Assembly (NCBI GenBank): GCA_964344055.1
Contig: CAYFLT010000128.1
Span: forward strand, 1 to 9,424
Origin: OFTM10 sp964344055
Lineage (GTDB): Bacteria; Actinomycetota; Acidimicrobiia; Acidimicrobiales; Aldehydirespiratoraceae
Length of the DNA stretch: 9,424 bases
Reading direction: 5' to 3'
The notes beneath the pieces were generated by a model, which was not told where the DNA came from, did no database searches, and saw nothing but the letters and a program-made list of their open reading frames with translations. A program made the translations under genes and the position numbers. Shown here piece by piece: positions 1 to 6,717 of the stretch; positions within the stretch are counted from its first letter, which is position 1; the number at the start of each line of letters is the position of its first letter.

Positions 1-665
1 GTGGTGGTCGGTCGGTTGCACTCGTCGGTGTCCACCGTGTAGTCGACGATCGACTCCTCCCCGGTCTCCCGGTCGACCAGCTTCATCTGGGTGTCCATCG
101 GGACGATCTCGTCCTCGAACAGACCGTTCTCCTGGGCCGCGGCCATGCGCATCTGCGACTGGTACGAGTACTCGTCCTGGTACTCGCGGGACACGCCGTA
201 GCGTTCGGCGACGATGTCGGCCGTCTCGATCATGGCCATGTAGATGGCCGGGTACATCTCGGGCAGGCGCGGGTCCATGTTGGGCTTGCCGCCGAAACCC
301 GGGCTGGGAATCGAGATCGACTCCACGCCGGCCGAGACCACACAGTCGGCTCCATCGGACTTGATGTAGTTGGCGCCCACTGCGATCGAGTTGAGCCCCG
401 ACGAGCAATGGCGCTGGATGGTGTTGCCGCCGGTGGTGACCGGGAGCCCGGCCAAGAGGCTGGAGAGCCGGCCGAGGTTGCCGGCGCCGTGAGCGCCATT
501 GCCGAGGGCGACGTCCTCGACCGCTTCGGGTTCGACGCCCGACTTCTCGACCGCGCTGCTGATGGCGTGCGCCGCCATCGACATCGCCGGTGTCATGTTG
601 AATCCGCCACGGGCGGCCTTGGCCATGCCCGTACGGGCGTAGGAAACGAACACTGCCTCGCGCAT
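1..665 (-). CDS. Thiolase (acetyl-CoA C-acyltransferase family), N-terminal part, cut by window edge
   Basis: The minus strand from ATG at 665 reads open to the window edge: 221 residues beginning MREAVFVSYARTGMAKAARG. The nucleophilic cysteine is in the motif RHCSSGLNSI (Cys87), where thiolases carry it. The stretch VSAGVESIS around residues 110-117 and the segment near residues 205-221 (YTVDTDECNRPTT) are also typical thiolase sequence. Thiolases join or cleave acyl-CoA and acetyl-CoA, in beta-oxidation or in the reverse reaction. The C-terminal half, with the second active-site Cys and His, lies outside the window, so degradative or biosynthetic type cannot be decided. The start is supported by a GAGGAG ribosome binding site 7 nt upstream. 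The gene is transcribed divergently from the ABC exporter genes. Family assignment is firm; the exact substrate is unknown. Confidence 0.93.
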   Translation of the reverse strand, partial: MREAVFVSYARTGMAKAARGGFNMTPAMSMAAHAISSAVEKSGVEPEAVEDVALGNGAHGAGNLGRLSSLLAGLPVTTGGNTIQRHCSSGLNSIAVGANYIKSDGADCVVSAGVESISIPSPGFGGKPNMDPRLPEMYPAIYMAMIETADIVAERYGVSREYQDEYSYQSQMRMAAAQENGLFEDEIVPMDTQMKLVDRETGEESIVDYTVDTDECNRPTT

Positions 666-672
666 GGCGGAG

Positions 673-678
673 CTCCTC
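673..678 (-). promoter_or_regulatory. Ribosome binding site of the thiolase gene
   Basis: On the minus strand the sequence GAGGAG lies 7 nt before the ATG at 665-663. It is a near-ideal Shine-Dalgarno match and fixes the thiolase start. It contrasts with the genes on the right side of the window, most of which have no such site. Confidence 0.65.
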
Positions 679-774
679 GGATCTGCTGGTGTGGCCGTGA
701 CCGTAGACGGGCCGCGGTCGCGCCTCAATCTGGCCGGGCGGCCGCGACCCCTCCGATGGTAGAAAGCTGACTCC

Positions 775-2587
775 ATGGCGATGCAGCTTCGAGATCGAGC
801 ACCGGTGGCATTGGCGCGCGCCACGTGGCAGACCAGCAAGCCGCTGGCTCTGGCCTGGTGGGGACTCGTGCTCCTCCGCGGCATCGTTCCGGCGGTGCTC
901 ACCCTCGGCCTCGGCGCCCTGCTTCGGGCCGTCGAGTCCGGTGGCGATACCGGGCCGAGCCTCGCCGTGGTGGCCGGCTCGTTCGCGATCCTCGGGGTTG
1001 CGACACCGATCCACACCCAGGTCGGGGCGATCCTGGGCGACCGAACGTCGGGGCTCCTCCAGGCGCGGCTCACCAGCGCAGTGTCCGACCCACCGGGCAT
1101 CGCCCACCTCGAGCGACCGAACCTCGCCGATGAGCTGGTCCATGCCCGCGACTTCGATCTCGGTGTCGATGGGCTTCATCGCATCGGGCCTGGTCGCGTT
1201 GCTGAGCGGCGCGGCTCAGGCGGTGGCCCTGGCGACCGTCACCTGGTGGGGAGCCATCGTCATCTCTGCTGCATGGCTGTCGACCCACTGGCTCCTACGG
1301 GAGAGTTCGTTCTGGAAGGGACGCAGCGATCCCGAGGTCCAGGCCGAACAGCGCCATGCGGACTACTCCTACCGACTCGCCGTCGAGGCAGGGGCGGCGA
1401 AGGAGGTGAGGGTCTTCGGGCTCGGTCCGTGGGTGGTCGACCGCTTCGCCGGCCGTCGCGCCCGCCTCCTCGACCTGCAGTGGGACTCGATGCGACTCCG
1501 TCAGCGATCGCTGCTCAGCGTGTTCCTCGTCCTCGCTGTAGCCCATGCGGTCGTCCTCGTCCCGCTCATCGTCCGCACCGCGAACGGCGACCTGGCCCTG
1601 GATGCGATCGTGGTCGCGGCGCAGGCTCTGATCGGCGCCGCCGCGCTCGCGGTCGGCGACTTCACATGGGCGCTCGACGCGGCGGCCACGCCGGTGAAGG
1701 CGGTCGAGGGCCTCGGCGCGCGAATGGCAGCTGAAGGGGTGCTGAGCCCGCCACCCGATCCGCCCGGCGTTCAGCCGGCCGCCGGACTTCCTGCGCACGA
1801 GATCCGGTTCCGGGATCTGGCGTTCACCTATCCCTCGGGTGGACCACCGGTGTACCAGCGCCTCGATCTCACGATTCCGGCCGGTCAGTCGACGGCAATC
1901 GTGGGCCGCAATGGCGTCGGCAAGACAACGCTCGTCAAGCTCCTCTGCCGGCTCTATGACCCGACGGCGGGCTCGGTCGAGATCGATGGAATCGACCTCC
2001 GCAGCTTCGACGTCGACGCGTGGCGGGAGCAGGTCGCGGCCGTGTTCCAGGACTTCGTGCGATTCGAGCTCAGCCTTCGGGACAACCTCGTGCCCGCACG
2101 CGCCGGTGGCACCGTCGACGACGCGGGGCTGCTCGAGGCGCTCGAGACGGCCGGAGCCCGCGAGCTCGCATCACTCGACCAGCCCCTGTCGAAGGCCTAC
2201 CGCGGCGGGACCGACCTCTCCGGTGGCCAGTGGCAGCGCATTGCGCTGGCCCGGGCGCTCTCGGCCGTTCACCTGGGAGCGGGCGTGGTCGTACTCGACG
2301 AGCCGACTGCCCAGCTCGACGTACGGGGCGAGGCCGAGATCTTCGAGCGTCTGCTCTCCGCAACCGAAGGGCACACCACCATCCTCATCTCGCACCGCTT
2401 CTCCACCGTCCGTCGAGCCGACCGGATCGTCGTCATCGACGCAGGCGAGGTCATCGAGGTCGGCTCTCACGAAGAGCTGATGGCCGCGAACGGTCAGTAC
2501 CGCACGATGTTCGACCTCCAGGCCGCCCGCTTCGAAGACGGCGACAGCCCTGGCGAGGAGGACGAGGGGCAGGTGACCCTGTCATGA
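775..2587 (+). pseudogene. ABC exporter half-transporter (TMD-NBD), first of a pair, frameshifted near 1162-1170
   Basis: The N-terminal part reads from ATG 775 (MAMQLRDRAPVALARATWQT) through membrane helices to about Gly at 1162-1164. Homologous-looking sequence then resumes one frame over (VSMGFIASGLVALLSG, from 1163) and continues to the TGA at 2585-2587. The ATPase domain is complete in the second frame: Walker A GRNGVGKTT at 1904-1930, signature LSGGQ at 2216-2230, Walker B VVVLDE at 2285-2302, and the H-loop His at 2393-2395. The gene overlaps the next half-transporter by ATGA, so the two probably formed a heterodimeric exporter of unknown substrate. As written, no full-length protein can be made. 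A real deletion and an assembly error are both possible. The 775 start has no clear Shine-Dalgarno; TAGAAA at 760-765 is a weak -10 candidate. ABC family identity is firm; the broken status is less certain. Confidence 0.8.
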
Positions 2588-4437
2588 GCGATCCGGTCAT
2601 GAGCGAATCCGTCGTCACCCAAGCCGTTCCCTCGGAAGCCACCGACGACCTCGACGACCTGCCCGGTGGGTTCGCCTCGATCCTCTACATCCTGCGGCTC
2701 GGGTTCCGCTACCAGCCCGCCCTGTTGTGGATCTCCCTCGGCATCACCCTGGCCGGGGCCCTCCCCGATGCGCTTTTTGCGCTGTGGCTCGGTCTGCTCG
2801 CCCACGCACTGTCCGAGGGGGAGCCGGATCAGACCCTCCTGGTCATCGCCGGCTGCGGCCTGGCCTTCTCGGCGGTGGGTGGCTGGATCCTCACCGCCGG
2901 CGGAGGCCGGCTCCATCTGCGGTTCCGGCAGCGGCTCGCAGTGGCGCTCGAGACCCATGTCGCCCGACTCCAGGCCACGGCGGCCGGAATCGAACAGCAC
3001 GAGCGGCCGGCCGTGCTCGACCGACTGGCCATCCTGCGCGACCAGGTGTTCACGCTCGACCACATCTTCCTCTCGCTCTTCGGTTCCCTCGGGCTGCTCC
3101 TGCGACTCGCTCTCATCTTGGGCGTACTGGCCACCGTCGAACCGGCGATGCTTCTCCTGGGCCTCGCCGCGCTCCCTCCCGTTGTCGCGTCGGCGCGGCG
3201 GGGGCGGGCCGAGTCGTCGGTGTGGGAGGCCGAGGCGAGCGGAAGGCGACTGGCCCGTCATCTGTTCGTCCTCGGCACCGAGGCGCCATCGGCCAAGGAG
3301 CTGCGAGTTGCCGGCGCAACCGCCACCGTCGCGGAGGCCCGCGATCGGGCCTGGCAGGCGTTCCTCGATCCGATGGAACGGTCCCGGGTGCGCTCGGCTG
3401 TCATTCTCACCTCCGCGTGGGCGATCTTCGCCACCGCGTTCGTGCTCGTGATCGTCCAGGTCGTGAACGGAAGCGGGCCCGACCGTTCCGCCGACACCCT
3501 GATCGTCATCGCCGCGGGTGCTCGCCTCACCACCTACATCAGCTTGGCCGCCACCCAGATCGACACGTGGGGCTTCTTCATCCAAGGCTCCCAGCGACTC
3601 CTGTGGCTCGAACGGTTCGTGGAATCGCGCCGTCGGTCGGTGGAGAGTGCAGTCCCCGAGCGGCTCACCGACGGGATCTCGCTTCGCGATGTCGGGTTCC
3701 GCTATCCCGGCAGCAGCGAGCGAGTGCTCGACGGGGTCGATCTCGATCTCCGGGCCGGCTCCGTCATCGCGGTCGTCGGCGAGAACGGAGCCGGAAAGTC
3801 GACGCTCGTCAAGCTCCTGGCCGGGATGTACACCCCGACCGCAGGCACGATCGAGGTCGACGGCCACGACCTGACAGGAATCGACCCAGGGGAGTGGCGT
3901 GAGCGCATCGCCGGCGCATTCCAGGACTACGTGCGCTTCGAGTTCGTGGCCCAACAGACCGTCGGGGTCGGTGACCTGCCCCGGATCGACGACGAAGGGG
4001 CCGTGTCGGGCGCGGTCGAGCGGGCCCGGGCGGTCGACGTCGTCGAACGACTCGATGACGGCCTCGCCACCCAACTCGGACCAAGCTGGCCCGGCGGCGT
4101 GGACCTCAGCGGAGGCCAGTGGCAGAAGCTCGCTCTCGCCCGAGGCTCGGTCCGCGACCGACCGCTCCTCGTCATGCTCGACGAGCCGACGTCAGCTCTC
4201 GATGCCGAAACCGAGCACGGCTTGTTCGAGCGATTCGCCGAGCTGTCCCGCGAGGCCAACGACGATGGGCGGATCACGGTGCTCGTCTCGCACCGCTTCT
4301 CGACGGTGCGCATGGCCGACACGATCGTCGTGCTGTCGGGCAACAAGGTCGCCGAGGTGGGCACCCACGAGGAACTCATGAAGCTGGGCGGAACCTACGC
4401 GGAGCTCTACACGATCCAGGCCGCGTCCTACCGCTGA
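2584..4437 (+). CDS. ABC exporter half-transporter (TMD-NBD), second of a pair
   Basis: This 617-residue protein has an N-terminal membrane domain with about six hydrophobic helices (first near ALLWISLGITLAGALPDALF, last near residues 300-325) and a C-terminal ATPase. Walker A GENGAGKST starts at residue 399. The Q-loop region reads AFQDYVRFEF, LSGGQ starts at residue 508, Walker B LLVMLDEPT has its Asp at residue 533, and the H-loop His is residue 570. All ATP-binding and hydrolysis residues are present. The start at 2584 overlaps the stop of the upstream half-transporter by ATGA, implying translational coupling; a second in-frame ATG at 2599 is an alternative. Members of this actinobacterial pair type usually work as heterodimeric exporters in the cytoplasmic membrane. 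The substrate cannot be read from sequence. With its partner frameshifted, this subunit may be orphaned or may homodimerise. Confidence 0.93.
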   Translation: MSDPVMSESVVTQAVPSEATDDLDDLPGGFASILYILRLGFRYQPALLWISLGITLAGALPDALFALWLGLLAHALSEGEPDQTLLVIAGCGLAFSAVGGWILTAGGGRLHLRFRQRLAVALETHVARLQATAAGIEQHERPAVLDRLAILRDQVFTLDHIFLSLFGSLGLLLRLALILGVLATVEPAMLLLGLAALPPVVASARRGRAESSVWEAEASGRRLARHLFVLGTEAPSAKELRVAGATATVAEARDRAWQAFLDPMERSRVRSAVILTSAWAIFATAFVLVIVQVVNGSGPDRSADTLIVIAAGARLTTYISLAATQIDTWGFFIQGSQRLLWLERFVESRRRSVESAVPERLTDGISLRDVGFRYPGSSERVLDGVDLDLRAGSVIAVVGENGAGKSTLVKLLAGMYTPTAGTIEVDGHDLTGIDPGEWRERIAGAFQDYVRFEFVAQQTVGVGDLPRIDDEGAVSGAVERARAVDVVERLDDGLATQLGPSWPGGVDLSGGQWQKLALARGSVRDRPLLVMLDEPTSALDAETEHGLFERFAELSREANDDGRITVLVSHRFSTVRMADTIVVLSGNKVAEVGTHEELMKLGGTYAELYTIQAASYR

Positions 4438-4491
4438 GCATCCGGCGAAACGACGTTGGCGCTGCTCGATGTTGTCGCGGCTGCCCATCGC

Positions 4492-4647
4492 CTACTGGCG
4501 AAGAAGCGCACGTGCCCCCGGATCGTGCATGTTCCAGACGGCTTCGTAGTTCTCCACCACCGCGAGCGACTCAAACGGACTCGTTGCATCCAGTGCGCAG
4601 ATTCCACCTCCCCTTCGAAAGATGACCGCACCACCGCCGAGGTCCAC
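4492..4647 (-). pseudogene. Possible remnant of an NTF2/SnoaL-like protein (N-terminal fragment)
   Basis: On the minus strand a frame runs from GTG 4647 to TAG at 4494-4492, giving 51 residues that end FESLAVVENYEAVWNMHDPG followed by ARALLRQ. The segment YEAVWNMHDPGARALL resembles the first helices of NTF2-like (SnoaL, limonene-epoxide-hydrolase-like) proteins, which often read like YxxAWNxHDxxAL. Real members are about 110-150 residues, whereas this frame stops after the first helix. No ribosome binding site precedes the GTG. The piece may be a truncated gene left in the convergent gap between the ABC operon and the channel gene. The resemblance rests on one short segment and could be chance. 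Confidence 0.3.
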
Positions 4648-4664
4648 GCCGGCGGATGGTTCAG

Positions 4665-5684
4665 CTACGGCGTTCCGGGCGCGTCCCTCACGACGACCAA
4701 GCGGTCGTTCACGCGGAGCTCGGCCGGATCGGTCCGCTCCGGCGGCAGCCGTGAGCCCTCGCGGATGACGGCCACCAGCATGGCGCCATCGGGCACGAGA
4801 GCCCGTCCTTCGACCTCGACCGCCGGAATCTCGACGAGCTCGATCCCGCTGCCGGCGTCGAGAAGGTCGTCGAGCACGGTCACCGCCCCGGGGGCCGACA
4901 CCGCAAGGCCCAACATGCGGCCGACAGCAGCGGTGGAATCGATCACCTCGTCTGCACCTCCCTGGCGAAACAAGTGCAGGTTCTCCCGCTCCCGCACGCC
5001 ACTCACGATGTGCGCCCGCGGGTTCAGCTCACGCACGGTGAGCGTCACCAGCACCGCGGTGTCATCGCGGTTGGGCGTCACGACGACGGCCCGGGCATCG
5101 GCGATCCCAGCCTGCGCGAGGACGGCGTTCTGCGTGGCGTCACCCATCACGGCGACGAACCCCAGGCGGGTTGCCTGCTCGAGCGCGTCCTCGCTGCGGT
5201 CGACGACCACGACTGCCGACGCCGGGGTGCCGCGGTCGAGAAGCTCTTGCGCGGCGCTCTGGCCCGTCGAGCCGAAGCCACAGATCACGAAATGGTCCTT
5301 CACACGTTGTCTCCATCGCCGGGTGAGCAAGAGTTGGCGGGACTGGTCGGTCAGGACCTCCACCGTGGTCCCGACAACCAGAATCAGAAAGAGGATGCGC
5401 GCCGGCGTGATCAGCAGGATGGTCGCGAACCGCGCACCATCGCTGAGTGCAGTGATGTCGCCGTAGCCAGTGGTGGTGACCGTCACCGAGGCGTAGTAGA
5501 GCGCATCGAGAAACGAGATTGCGTCACCCGTGACATCGACATAGCCACCTCGCCCCACTCGGACCACGACCGCGACGAAGACAACGAGCCCGCCCGCGAA
5601 TGCGACCCGCCGGAGTACGGCCGCCAGCGGAGCCCGCTGGGGCCGCGGCAAGCGGACGAGATCGATCGCCGGGCGCTCGTTCAC
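4665..5684 (-). CDS. Two-TM potassium channel with RCK (TrkA-N/TrkA-C) domain
   Basis: Reading from GTG 5684 gives 339 residues. There is a membrane helix at about residues 27-43, a pore loop with the K+ selectivity filter TTGYGD (Gly-Tyr-Gly-Asp at 73-76), a second helix at about 88-110, and a cytosolic Rossmann RCK domain starting VICGFGSTG (GxGxxG at 136-141). A C-terminal TrkA-C-like region (LVEIPAVEVEGRALVPDGA and on) follows. This is the MthK-like architecture: a tetrameric K+ channel gated by ligand binding to the RCK ring. The frame stays open upstream to ATG 5792, 5816 and 6020, but codons upstream of 5684 (AAA, ACA, CGA, AAT, AGT, AGA) are unlike the gene body. Upstream starts would also overlap the operator and coding region of the divergent HTH gene, so 5684 is preferred. 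No strong ribosome binding site marks any of them. Confidence 0.9.
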   Translation of the reverse strand: MNERPAIDLVRLPRPQRAPLAAVLRRVAFAGGLVVFVAVVVRVGRGGYVDVTGDAISFLDALYYASVTVTTTGYGDITALSDGARFATILLITPARILFLILVVGTTVEVLTDQSRQLLLTRRWRQRVKDHFVICGFGSTGQSAAQELLDRGTPASAVVVVDRSEDALEQATRLGFVAVMGDATQNAVLAQAGIADARAVVVTPNRDDTAVLVTLTVRELNPRAHIVSGVRERENLHLFRQGGADEVIDSTAAVGRMLGLAVSAPGAVTVLDDLLDAGSGIELVEIPAVEVEGRALVPDGAMLVAVIREGSRLPPERTDPAELRVNDRLVVVRDAPGTP

Positions 5685-5723
5685 CCCACGATTCTCGTCC
5701 GAGGACCGATGGGGCTGGTGGAT

Positions 5724-5740
5724 TGGGCCGACCTGGCCCA
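5724..5740. repeat. Inverted repeat in the channel/HTH intergenic region
   Basis: TGGGCC at 5724-5729 and GGCCCA at 5735-5740 form perfect 6-bp arms around a 5-nt spacer, about 40 bp upstream of the preferred start of the channel gene. It could be a regulator site or a leader hairpin for that gene. At this size and GC content it could also be chance. Confidence 0.25.
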
Positions 5741-5760
5741 CACTCGAGCCTCTACTCGCA

Positions 5761-5790
5761 TCGTGTCGGGTATTTCGTGTCGGGTTTTTC
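5761..5790. repeat. Tandem direct repeat, 14-bp period, upstream of the HTH/nucleotidyltransferase promoter
   Basis: TCGTGTCGGGT occurs at 5761-5771 and again at 5775-5785. Extending each copy to 16 bases (TCGTGTCGGGTATTTC and TCGTGTCGGGTTTTTC) leaves one mismatch. The two copies end at the -35 element of the promoter that reads into the HTH gene. Direct repeats just upstream of a -35 commonly serve as regulator sites. The same stretch lies in the leader of the divergent channel gene. Confidence 0.6.
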
Positions 5791-5816
5791 ATATCTGGTA
5801 TCCGTTTGGATACCAT
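5788..5816 (+). promoter_or_regulatory. Predicted promoter of the HTH/nucleotidyltransferase operon, leaderless
   Basis: TTCATA at 5788-5793 (four of six matches to TTGACA), a 17-bp spacer, and TACCAT at 5811-5816 (TANNNT) form a plausible housekeeping promoter. Only 6 nt (5817-5822) separate the -10 from the ATG at 5823, so transcription would begin at or next to the start codon. The lack of any Shine-Dalgarno before 5823 agrees with a leaderless mRNA, which is frequent in actinobacteria. Confidence 0.55.
5797..5814. promoter_or_regulatory. Predicted operator: perfect 7-4-7 inverted repeat over the -10 region
   Basis: GGTATCC (5797-5803), GTTT, GGATACC (5808-5814) is a perfect dyad. It covers the spacer and the first bases of the -10 hexamer of the predicted promoter, 9 bp before the HTH start codon. 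An AT-containing dyad at this place, directly before a small Xre-type gene in a two-gene operon, is the usual layout for antitoxin autorepression. Binding by the HTH protein is inferred. Confidence 0.6.
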
Positions 5817-5822
5817 TGCCCT

Positions 5823-6137
5823 ATGGACGCTGCTCGACTGCTCCGCTGCGCTCGGCTCTCTGCGGGGCTGACGCTTCGTGAGCTCGCCGAACGCGCCGCG
5901 ACCTCCCACGCCACGTTGGCTGCCTACGAGTCCGGGAGGAAATCGCCGAACGTTGCGACGATGGACCGGGTGCTTCGGGCCGCTGGGTTCGCCGCCGATG
6001 TCGAGCTTCACCGAAGACACCGGGACTCGGCCGGAATCTCACGGGGCGAAGAGCTCGCTGCCGTGCTGGACCTCGCCGCCGAATTTCCCGCCCGGCACGA
6101 CTCCCACCTGGCGATGCCCGTGTTCGGACGGGCATGA
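5823..6137 (+). CDS. Xre-type helix-turn-helix protein, probable antitoxin/autorepressor
   Basis: This is a 104-residue protein. Residues 4-58 form a Cro/C1-type HTH (LLRCARLSAGLTLRELAERA, then SHATLAAYESGRKSPN), with the recognition-helix pattern SHATLAAYESGR at about 28-39. A short C-terminal tail, RGEELAAVLDLAAEFPARHD then LAMPVFGRA, may contact a partner protein. The start at 5823 is chosen because the HTH begins right there and a promoter and dyad lie immediately upstream; the longer open frame upstream is antisense to the channel gene. Its TGA overlaps the ATG of the nucleotidyltransferase by ATGA, implying tight co-expression. By analogy with HTH-nucleotidyltransferase pairs of the AbiE and MenAT kind, it probably represses its own promoter and restrains the downstream enzyme. 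The HTH fold is firm; the antitoxin role is inference. Confidence 0.87.
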   Translation: MDAARLLRCARLSAGLTLRELAERAATSHATLAAYESGRKSPNVATMDRVLRAAGFAADVELHRRHRDSAGISRGEELAAVLDLAAEFPARHDSHLAMPVFGRA

Positions 6138-6667
6138 AACTCGTCGAGCAGATCGCGGAGCTCCATCGCCGCCTGGACGCTGGAGCCATCCCCCACGCAT
6201 TCGGCGGTGCCCTCGCGCTCGCGTGGTGTACCCATCGAGCACGGGCAACCATCGACATCGATGTAAACGTGTTCGTCGACGTCGGCCAGGCCGAGACCGT
6301 CTATCGCGCCCTCCCCTCCGCCATCACCGTGAGCCCGGCCGACCGGGAGGCCATCGACCGCGATGGCCAGACCCGCCTGTGGTGGGGGCAGACGCCTGTC
6401 GACGTCTTCTTCAACACCACCGACTTCCACATCGAGGCGGCAGGTCGAGCCCGCTTCGAGGAGTTCGCCGGAGAACAGGTGCCGTTCCTGGCCTGTCGTG
6501 ACCTGGCGGTGTTCAAGGCCTTCTTCGATCGCACGAGGGACTGGGCCGACCTCGAGGAGATGCACGCGGCGGGGTCGCTCGACGTCGAAAACGTGCTCGG
6601 CGTTCTCGCGCTCTATCTGGGCGCCGACGACGACCGCCTCGAACGCCTTCGCTCACTGGCAGCCTGA
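6134..6667 (+). CDS. Minimal nucleotidyltransferase (DNA polymerase beta fold, AbiEii/MNT-like), probable toxin
   Basis: This is a 177-residue protein. The signature starts at HAFGGALALAW (GG at 24-25), followed by RATIDIDVNVFV, which provides the metal-binding pair Asp41-x-Asp43. The third carboxylate is Asp90 in TPVDVFF. The C-terminal part (CRDLAVFKAFFDRTRDWADL, about residues 120-140) matches the helical segment usual in AbiEii-type and related stand-alone nucleotidyltransferases. All three catalytic Asp are present, so activity is likely: transfer of a nucleotide to RNA, tRNA or protein. It overlaps the HTH gene by ATGA and has no promoter of its own. The protein is shorter than typical AbiEii toxins (about 300 residues) and its partner is Xre-type rather than AbiEi-type, so it is a relative, not AbiE itself. 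A housekeeping nucleotidyltransferase role is not excluded. Confidence 0.85.
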   Translation: MKLVEQIAELHRRLDAGAIPHAFGGALALAWCTHRARATIDIDVNVFVDVGQAETVYRALPSAITVSPADREAIDRDGQTRLWWGQTPVDVFFNTTDFHIEAAGRARFEEFAGEQVPFLACRDLAVFKAFFDRTRDWADLEEMHAAGSLDVENVLGVLALYLGADDDRLERLRSLAA

Positions 6668-6673
6668 GCCGCG

Positions 6674-6699
6674 TCCGCCCTCTCGTCCGGCCGGGCGGA
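6674..6699 (+). terminator. Hairpin after the nucleotidyltransferase gene, possible terminator
   Basis: TCCGCCC (6674-6680) and GGGCGGA (6693-6699) form a perfect 7-bp GC-rich stem with a 12-nt loop, starting 7 nt after the nucleotidyltransferase stop codon. There is no T-run after it, so it would be a non-canonical terminator of the kind proposed for actinobacteria, or simply a chance GC-rich dyad. Confidence 0.3.
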
Positions 6700-6704
6700 G
6701 CGAA

Positions 6705-6710
6705 TAGCCT
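6705..6710 (+). promoter_or_regulatory. Candidate -10 element of the VOC gene
   Basis: TAGCCT (TANNNT) lies 7 nt before ATG 6718. No Shine-Dalgarno is at proper distance; the only GGAG, at 6697-6700, is 17 nt away. This would suit a leaderless transcript. No convincing -35 is visible. Confidence 0.35.
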
Positions 6711-6717
6711 CCACCGC

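Noticed and set aside
699..719. Dyad GACCG...CGGTC in the thiolase/ABC intergenic region as an operator.
   Set aside because: The 5-bp arms are 11 bp apart in very GC-rich sequence, with no other support such as a promoter placed against it.
408..770. Plus-strand open frame of 120 codons at the left end.
   Set aside because: It lies antisense to the thiolase N-terminus, which has the catalytic Cys motif and a strong ribosome binding site. The plus frame has no recognisable domain.
1160..1172. Programmed ribosomal frameshift in the first ABC gene.
   Set aside because: The sequence around the switch has no slippery heptamer, no homopolymer run and no evident downstream stimulator. A mutation or assembly error explains it more simply.
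1171..1734. Continuation of the 775 frame past the frameshift.
   Set aside because: After about 1170 this frame becomes Arg/Gly/Pro-rich and unrelated to a transporter, while the next frame carries the membrane helices and ATPase. It is not a separate protein.
2494..4074. Long open frame of 526 codons on the minus strand.
   Set aside because: It lies antisense to the second ABC half-transporter, whose full set of ATPase motifs is on the plus strand. The antisense protein is rich in Gly, Arg, Glu and Asp without a recognisable domain, as expected of a shadow in high-GC DNA.
4488..4501. Small hairpin TCGCC-TACT-GGCGA as terminator between the convergent ABC and channel genes.
   Set aside because: The stem is only 5 bp, has no T-run and overlaps the end of the putative NTF2-like fragment. 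Such dyads are expected by chance at this GC content.
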